Source of the DNA: Puniceicoccaceae bacterium 5H
GTDB lineage: Bacteria > Verrucomicrobiota > Verrucomicrobiia > Opitutales > Oceanipulchritudinaceae
Assembly: GCA_009772895.1 (NCBI GenBank)
Contig: WOUP01000003.1
Coordinates: 310,001-374,000 of the forward strand
Reading direction: 5' to 3'
DNA length: 64,000 nucleotides
Shown here: positions 59,020-64,000 of the stretch, one piece after another
How positions within the stretch are numbered: position 1 is the stretch's first letter
Layout of the letters: every line of letters begins with the position of its first letter
The notes under the pieces: model-generated
Database searches by the model: none
What the model was told of the DNA's origin: nothing
The model's input: the letters and a program-made list of their open reading frames with translations, nothing else
Program-made: the position numbers and the translations under genes

Positions 59020-60575
59020 TTTGCGGCTTGGGCGTTGAGGTCGAAGTCGAATACGAGGGAGGCGCCGGATTGTTCCATCTCGAGGCGATCGCTCAGGTGC
59101 GAGATGATGCTCAGGCCCAGATGCGGTCCCCCTGGCTGTTTGAGCTCTTCCAGCCGCTTCTTCAGGTCAAACGCGTGGCCCTTGCCTGGATCGTCGATAC
59201 GCACGCGCACGACATTGCGGCCGCGGTTATAGCTGATCTGGAGGGTCGCGACTTTTTCCGGCTGGCGTTCGCAGCCGTGCGTGAGTGCGTTGAGCAGGCC
59301 CTCGCGCAGGCAAATCAACAAATCGTAGAGGCGGTCCCCGATCGAGGCATCGAGGGCAAACTGGAGGCTGCGGCGCCAGATCTCCTGGAGTTCGTCAATG
59401 CGTTCCACTTCGGTGCCGGGATAGCTTTCGTGGAATATGGGCTGGAATTGCTGGTCCATCTGTGCGTCGGGGATCAGGGAGTATCGGACAATTAACAGAT
59501 CGTCGGTAGGTTGAAAATCGGCAGCTTCGAACAAATCCGAAGAGCTTTGCATCACGTAACCTAGCGAAAGTGGATCCAGCTCCAGAGAAGCGGCCAGTTC
59601 ATAGATCCCGTCGCTGAGCAGACAGACTGCACTGAGGCCCGCCAGCGACACCTGTTGGGGCTCTGCACGCGGATAGTCGGTCCAGCCGAGCGGATGGCCT
59701 CCCATGGGCCCGAAAGAGATGAAACCGTCGATATCGATGAACCAGGCGGGCGGCATGCCCCGGTTGATGATGTCCAGCGTTCCCTCCTCGGCGTTCAGCG
59801 ATACGGCGGTCACGGCGAGGCTGGGGGGACGCTGGCCCGTCCGTTTGGCCAGCGGCGCGATCTCGCTCAACAGGAATTGGCTGAAGCGGGGCAGGGCGGC
59901 AAATAGCTGGAAGCCCTCGTCGGCGAGCCCCCGGATCATGCCCTGAAAGAAGGCCGCCAGCCAGGAAGCGCGCAAATCGTGCCCCGCCACGTCGCCCGCT
60001 AGCAGCCATACGGCGGCGTCGGCGTCGTGGGCGTAAAAGAAGTCGCCGCCGGCCTGTTGCAGCGGCACGTAGTGGACTTTGCAGCAGCGTTGCAACTCGT
60101 CCGGCAGCCAAGTGTTCAGGCCAGAATCCCAGACGCCGACCTGGGTGAGCTGCGTCTGCTCATCGCGGATCTGGCGGCGCCGGTGGGTCTCCGCCGCGGC
60201 GCGATAGACGGTCTGGGTCAGGTGCTCACCGCGGATAGGTTTGTCCAGAAAATCGAAAACACCCAGGCTCAGGCTTTCCTGCACGAGGGCTTTTTCCCCT
60301 TGAGCCGTGATAAGGATGGTCGTCAGCGTCGGATCGGTCTCGGAAAGCCAGCGTGCCAGCTCGATCCCCGTCAGCACCGGCATACGGAAGTCCGTCAGCA
60401 CGGCATCGAGGGTTTCGGACTTCAGGTGTTCGATCACACGCTGCGCTTCCGCCCCGTCTGCGGCAGCGAAAACCCGACAACCAGCCTCTTCGAGACAATA
60501 GCGAAAGAAGTTTAGACCATAAGGATCATCATCAACGACCAATATGGTGAGCTGGCTAAGCTGGTTCGACTCCAT
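59016..60575 (-). CDS. response regulator with PP2C (RsbU/SpoIIE-type) phosphatase and anti-sigma-kinase-like ATPase domain
   Basis: The 519-aa protein (start MESNQLSQLTILVVDDDPYG) has three modules. Residues ~8-125 are a receiver domain with Asp62 in AVLTDFRMPVLTG and Lys112 in FDFLDKPIRG. Residues ~165-380 are a PP2C/SpoIIE phosphatase with metal-binding aspartates in QQAGGDFFYAHDAD, LLAGDVAGHDLRASWLAAFF, VCLLSDGIYELA and PTDDLLIVRYSL. Residues ~390-519 are a HATPase domain with the N-box CLREGLLNALTHGC and RIDDPGKGHAFDLKK. A receiver thus controls a protein that may dephosphorylate and also bind or phosphorylate the STAS partner encoded 4 nt downstream. It is divergent from the CCA gene. 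Confidence 0.92.
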   Translation of the reverse strand: MESNQLSQLTILVVDDDPYGLNFFRYCLEEAGCRVFAAADGAEAQRVIEHLKSETLDAVLTDFRMPVLTGIELARWLSETDPTLTTILITAQGEKALVQESLSLGVFDFLDKPIRGEHLTQTVYRAAAETHRRRQIRDEQTQLTQVGVWDSGLNTWLPDELQRCCKVHYVPLQQAGGDFFYAHDADAAVWLLAGDVAGHDLRASWLAAFFQGMIRGLADEGFQLFAALPRFSQFLLSEIAPLAKRTGQRPPSLAVTAVSLNAEEGTLDIINRGMPPAWFIDIDGFISFGPMGGHPLGWTDYPRAEPQQVSLAGLSAVCLLSDGIYELAASLELDPLSLGYVMQSSSDLFEAADFQPTDDLLIVRYSLIPDAQMDQQFQPIFHESYPGTEVERIDELQEIWRRSLQFALDASIGDRLYDLLICLREGLLNALTHGCERQPEKVATLQISYNRGRNVVRVRIDDPGKGHAFDLKKRLEELKQPGGPHLGLSIISHLSDRLEMEQSGASLVFDFDLNAQAAK

Positions 60576-60650
60576 TTGACCCTGACCCACTTCTATATAT
60601 ATGACTGGCTTGTAAAGCAACTGAAAGTGCCTTGGATCAGGGATTTATTT

Positions 60651-62042
60651 GTGAATTTTCCACTCATACTGCCGCAAAATTTGGCCAGCGTTATTGATCG
60701 CTTGTCCCGCGAGGTGGCGAAACGAGGTGGCCGTGTCCTGCTCGTGGGGGGCGTCGTGCGCGACGGCCTGCTCGGCATTCCCACGAAGGATGTCGATCTT
60801 GAGGTTTTCGGCTTACCTCCCGCCCAGCTGGAACCGGTGCTGAAGGGCATCGGCAAATATGCGTCGGTCGGCAAGGCCTTCGGCGTTTACAAGCTGGTGT
60901 CCAACGACCTCGACGTGGCGGTGCCGCGCCGCGAGCGCAAGACTGGCGAAGGCCATCAGGCGTTCGATATCGAGCCCGATCCGTTTCTCTCCGTCGCGGA
61001 GGCGGCGGCCCGGCGCGACTTCACCGTCAACGCGCTCTATGCCGATCCGCTGACGCAAGAGGTGATCGACCCCCACGGCGGTTGGGCAGACTTGCAGGCG
61101 CGTCGCCTGCGCCACACCTCGGCGGCGTTTGTGGAGGATCCGCTGCGGGTGCTGCGCGGCATGCAGTTTTGTGCGCGCTTCGAGCTGACGCCGGCCGAGG
61201 AAACCGTGGCGCTCTGCCGCTCCATGACGCCGGAGTCCCTCTCGCCGGAGCGCTATTACGAGGAGTGGAAAAAACTGATCCTGCGTGGGCGCAAGCCGTC
61301 GCTGGGGCTGGAGTTTTTGCGCGCCACGGGTTGGGTGCAGTATTTCCCGGAGCTGCAGGCACTGATCGACTGTCCGCAAGACCCCAAGTGGCATCCGGAG
61401 GGCGACGTGTGGCAGCACACCCTGTACTGCCTGGACTTCTTTGCGCGGCAACGGATCGGCGACGATTGGGAGGACTTGGTCGTTGGGCTGGCGGTGCTGT
61501 GTCACGACCTCGGCAAGCCCGCCACGACGGCGTTTTCGGACGGGCATTGGCGTTCACCACGTCACGATATGGCGGGCGAAGCGCCGACGCGGGCCCTGTT
61601 GGCGCGCTTTACCCAGCACCGCGATTTGATCGAGGCCGTGGTGCCGTTGGTCTTGTGTCACATGCGCCCGCACATGCTCTATCAGCAGCAGGGCGGCTCC
61701 GGGGCGATCCGCCGGCTTTCGCGCGATGTGGGCCGTCTGGACCGCTTGATCCGGGTGTTGCGGGCTGATTACGGCGGGCGCCCGCCGCTGCCGGGAGAGC
61801 CCTGCAAGGCGGCGGATTGGCTCGCGGCGAAGGCCGAGCAGCTGCGCATCCAGGACGAGGCTCCGAAGCCGATCCTGATGGGCCGGCACCTGATCGAGGC
61901 GGGCTTGAAGCCGGGGCCGCGTTTCAAGGAGATCCTTGATGCGGCCTACGAGGCGCAGCTCGACGATGCCTTCGAAGACGAGGCGGGCGCCTTGGCGTTC
62001 TTGCGGACGTATCTGCAGGAAACGCCGTTGTCGTCCGAGTAA
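60651..62042 (+). CDS. cca: CCA-adding-type nucleotidyltransferase with HD domain
   Basis: This 463-aa protein belongs to the class II tRNA nucleotidyltransferase/poly(A) polymerase family. GGRVLLVGGVVRDGLLGIPT and the metal site TKDVDLEVFGLP are near residues 28-55, AARRDFTVNALYADPLTQEV follows, then EDPLRVLRGMQFCARFELT. A C-terminal HD phosphohydrolase domain has VLCHDLGKPATTAF near residue 284 and VPLVLCHMRPHM, as in multifunctional Cca. I start at the GTG at 60651 (preceded by CAGGGA) because the ORF-track TTG at 60576 abuts the divergent gene's start. CCA repair or tRNA maturation is likely; a poly(A) polymerase role is not excluded. Confidence 0.85.
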   Translation: MNFPLILPQNLASVIDRLSREVAKRGGRVLLVGGVVRDGLLGIPTKDVDLEVFGLPPAQLEPVLKGIGKYASVGKAFGVYKLVSNDLDVAVPRRERKTGEGHQAFDIEPDPFLSVAEAAARRDFTVNALYADPLTQEVIDPHGGWADLQARRLRHTSAAFVEDPLRVLRGMQFCARFELTPAEETVALCRSMTPESLSPERYYEEWKKLILRGRKPSLGLEFLRATGWVQYFPELQALIDCPQDPKWHPEGDVWQHTLYCLDFFARQRIGDDWEDLVVGLAVLCHDLGKPATTAFSDGHWRSPRHDMAGEAPTRALLARFTQHRDLIEAVVPLVLCHMRPHMLYQQQGGSGAIRRLSRDVGRLDRLIRVLRADYGGRPPLPGEPCKAADWLAAKAEQLRIQDEAPKPILMGRHLIEAGLKPGPRFKEILDAAYEAQLDDAFEDEAGALAFLRTYLQETPLSSE

Positions 62043-62093
62043 CCGCGCCGCAAGGTTGCGTTTCGGCCTACGCGTCCTCTTGTGTAGGGTGAC

Positions 62094-62936
62094 ATGGATT
62101 CTGCGCAATCATACCCGCTCGAAGACCTCTACGAAGACATCATCGGCAAGGCCCAGCGCGGCCTGGGCCTGAGCGACCTCCAGTTGATGGAGCGCTCCGG
62201 CCTCAGCATGTTCGCCATCCAGGCGGCCAAGGAAGGCGAGTTTCACGAAGATTCCGTCGCGCCCCTGGCTGAGGCGCTGGGGCTCAAGCCGGACGCCCTG
62301 GGCGCGATCGGCAGCCAGCAATACAACCCGCGCGTCAGCCCGATCGAGGGCTTCCTGCCGATCAACCAGCCCGCGACGCTCTACCCGGGCGCGACGGTCA
62401 ACCTTTACCTCGTCTGGGATGTCGAAACCAAGGCCGCCTGGTTGTTCGACTGCGGGGAAGACGCCACCGATGTGGTCGAGATCGTGCGCCGCCACGACCT
62501 GAAGCTCGAGGCGATCTTCCTCACGCACGGTCACCACGACCACATCAAGGCGCTGCCGGGCATTCGCGAAGCCCTCGGCAATCCTCCGGCCTACGCGCAT
62601 CCCCAGGAAAACGTGGCCGGGACCGAACCCATCCATGAGGGTGAGATCCACACACTGGGCCGCCTGAAGCTGGAGGCGCGTTCGACGCCCGGTCATTCGC
62701 CCGCGGGCCTCACCTATGTCGTCTCGGGTCTGGAGCGCCCGGTCGCCGCAGTAGGCGATGCGATTTTTGCCGGCTCCATGGGGCGGGTCGAGGCGGAGCG
62801 CTTCGAGGAAGCGAAGCAAGCGATCCGTGACCATATCCTGAGCATGGGCGAACAGACTATCCTCTGCCCGGGCCATGGGCCGCTCACCACAGTCGCGCTC
62901 GAGCGCGAGCACAATCCGTTTTTTGCCACCGAGTAG
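62094..62936 (+). CDS. HTH-metallo-beta-lactamase fold fusion protein
   Basis: The 280-aa protein combines two parts. Residues ~10-75 look like an XRE/Cro-type helix-turn-helix (IIGKAQRGLGLSDLQLMERS, LSMFAIQAAKEGEF, VAPLAEALGLKPDALGAIGS). Residues ~80-280 are a metallo-beta-lactamase hydrolase of the glyoxalase II type with AIFLTHGHHDHIKALPGIRE (THxHxDH, residues 144-150), STPGHSPAGLTYVVSG and ILCPGHGPLTTVALEREH. It follows the CCA-type gene after 51 nt on the same strand. The HTH may be a substrate-binding or dimerising helix bundle and not a DNA-binder; function unknown. Confidence 0.82.
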   Translation: MDSAQSYPLEDLYEDIIGKAQRGLGLSDLQLMERSGLSMFAIQAAKEGEFHEDSVAPLAEALGLKPDALGAIGSQQYNPRVSPIEGFLPINQPATLYPGATVNLYLVWDVETKAAWLFDCGEDATDVVEIVRRHDLKLEAIFLTHGHHDHIKALPGIREALGNPPAYAHPQENVAGTEPIHEGEIHTLGRLKLEARSTPGHSPAGLTYVVSGLERPVAAVGDAIFAGSMGRVEAERFEEAKQAIRDHILSMGEQTILCPGHGPLTTVALEREHNPFFATE

Positions 62937-62946
62937 GCGGCACACG

Positions 62947-62976
62947 AAAAAGCCCGCTTCCGAGGTGGAAGCGGGC
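62947..62976 (-). terminator. intrinsic terminator of the Na+/H+ antiporter gene
   Basis: On the minus strand, a perfect 10-bp stem (GCCCGCTTCC / GGAAGCGGGC) with a five-base loop is followed by TTTTTCGTG, 32 nt after the antiporter stop codon. On the plus strand the stem lacks a U-tract and probably acts poorly for the MBL gene. Confidence 0.9.
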
Positions 62977-63008
62977 CGAAATCGTGGACGTAAAAGGTGT
63001 GTCGTGGC

Positions 63009-64000
63009 CTAGCCGATGCTGGGCAGGAAGAGGAAGCAGATCGCGACGATAATCGTCGGCGGGATGGCTCCCAGGGCGAGATTGAGCGGCGAGATGCCTT
63101 CGCCGAAGTATTTTTGCAGCAGGCTCTGGCCGGCCGGATTCGGCGCATTGGCGATCACGGTCAGACCGCCACCCGTCACGGCACCGGCAACGACTGCGTA
63201 CTGCAGCGCTTCGTTGCTGGCAAAGGCCGGGACCTGCGAAGCGAGGAAGGTGATGGCCGCATTGTCGTTAAAGGCTGTCAGCAGCGTGGCGCCGAGGAAC
63301 AGGGACACCTCGTTCAGCTTGCCGAGCACCGGCGAAATCCACCAGTTTTGCAGCGAGCCGTGGGTCACGAGGGCGGCAAGGAAGACGCCGACCAGCAGCG
63401 GACCCTTGATGCTCACGTCGTCCTGGTGCGTCTTTGTGGCGGCCACAAAGGCGAGGAAGAACAGGAAGCCGGCAATGAAGAGCGGCGGGTGGTGCAGGGT
63501 GAAGACCGTCCAGGCCATGAAGCAGAGAATGACACCCGTGATCCAGAACGGGATCGGCTCTTCGGGCAGTTCGTTGGCATTGTGCTCCTTTTCGGCCTGC
63601 TGGTTGATCTTCACGAACTCCTTCTTGAAAATAAAGAAGTAGAGCAGGGTGGAGAGCACAATGGCGGTGACGGCCTTGTAGCCGAAGTAGTCGAACATGT
63701 GCGCCATACCCCAGCCCCAGGTGCCGGCGACCATCAGGACCGGCGGAGCGGCAAAGTGCGTCAGCGTGCCCCCGACGGAGACGTTGACGAAAAGCAGGCC
63801 GAGCGTGGCATACTTGAACTTGCCCGACACGTCGTAGCGGTAGAACTGGTCGGCGAGCAGCAGGGCCGCAATCGTCATGGCGGCGGGCTCGGTGATGAAC
63901 GAGCCGAGCAGGGGCCCGATGATGAGAATGGACATCCACCAGGCGCTGGGCTTGCGCTTGCCGAAGCCGGCGACGACCCCCAGCACCTTTTCCGAGAACT
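63009..64000 (-). CDS. putative Na+/H+ antiporter (PF07399-like), 5'-truncated by window edge
   Basis: The protein is a polytopic membrane transporter open at the window end (in-frame FSEKVLGVVAG before the ORF-track GTG), so its N-terminus is missing. Visible features are SAWWMSILIIGPLLGSFITE, PAAMTIAALLLADQFYRYD, GGTLTHFAAPPVLMVAGTWG, and AFNDNAAITFLASQVPAFAS with the conserved aspartate, followed by NAPNPAGQSLLQKYFGEGIS. This resembles the putative Na+/H+ antiporter family PF07399, but ion specificity is not shown. A strong terminator closes it. Confidence 0.82.
   Translation of the reverse strand, partial: FSEKVLGVVAGFGKRKPSAWWMSILIIGPLLGSFITEPAAMTIAALLLADQFYRYDVSGKFKYATLGLLFVNVSVGGTLTHFAAPPVLMVAGTWGWGMAHMFDYFGYKAVTAIVLSTLLYFFIFKKEFVKINQQAEKEHNANELPEEPIPFWITGVILCFMAWTVFTLHHPPLFIAGFLFFLAFVAATKTHQDDVSIKGPLLVGVFLAALVTHGSLQNWWISPVLGKLNEVSLFLGATLLTAFNDNAAITFLASQVPAFASNEALQYAVVAGAVTGGGLTVIANAPNPAGQSLLQKYFGEGISPLNLALGAIPPTIIVAICFLFLPSIG

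Overview
The window is a GC-rich (roughly 60-65 % by eye), tightly packed bacterial chromosome segment made almost entirely of housekeeping and envelope genes. Gene content and protein style (a nuoC-N operon with a shortened NuoG, a long amidophosphoribosyltransferase of the Bacteroides/Verrucomicrobia kind, many starts without a Shine-Dalgarno, lipoproteins typical of a Gram-negative envelope) suggest a Verrucomicrobiota member, perhaps of the Opitutia class. That placement is inference from remembered protein families and not a database result.

Layout. 1-13122 (+): NADH-quinone oxidoreductase genes nuoC (cut by the window edge) to nuoN, closed by a strong hairpin. 13173-14924 (-): thyA, folA and a YjbQ-family gene. 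15103-21209: a nuclease/phosphatase-fold protein, a small coiled-coil protein, comEC, thiD, rarA and an OpgC-like membrane acyltransferase, the last two overlapping tail to tail. 21407-22969 (+): an unknown membrane protein and a sulfotransferase-like protein. 23248-26787 (+): full-length pyruvate:ferredoxin (flavodoxin) oxidoreductase with its own terminator. 26990-33910: a small membrane protein, a long purF-type gene, DoxX, a DAO-family FAD enzyme and PEP carboxylase. 34124-44746: esterase, lipoprotein, a broken dsbD, a giant thioester-containing alpha-2-macroglobulin, DUF423 and a HAD phosphatase. 44760-52713 (-): a GYF-domain tail-anchored protein and the 2-oxoglutarate dehydrogenase locus (sucA, sucB, two paralogous unknown lipoproteins, lpd). 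52889-58681: a 77-aa ORF, a SUI1/YciH-type protein, a hypothetical, a winged-helix regulator, glucokinase, an AEC transporter, hemF and a Rossmann epimerase-like protein. 58678-60575 (-): a two-gene partner-switching signalling module. 60651-64000: CCA-adding-type enzyme with an HD domain, an HTH-MBL fusion, and a putative Na+/H+ antiporter cut by the window end.

How they fit together. PFOR, OGDH, PEP carboxylase, glucokinase and complex I describe a central-carbon and respiratory core. NuoE/F/G are present, so NADH is the expected electron donor. HemF implies access to oxygen, while PFOR is usually oxygen-sensitive, so a facultative or microaerobic life is plausible (inference).

No tRNA, rRNA, insertion sequence, CRISPR array, prophage or defence island was seen. 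The most notable observations are an out-of-frame internal deletion in dsbD, a pair of paralogous unknown lipoproteins embedded in the OGDH locus, a receiver-phosphatase-kinase protein paired with a STAS protein, an HTH-metallo-beta-lactamase fusion, a 137-bp convergent coding overlap, and pyrimidine-rich SD-less leaders throughout the nuo operon. I did not find a clearly new multi-gene system.
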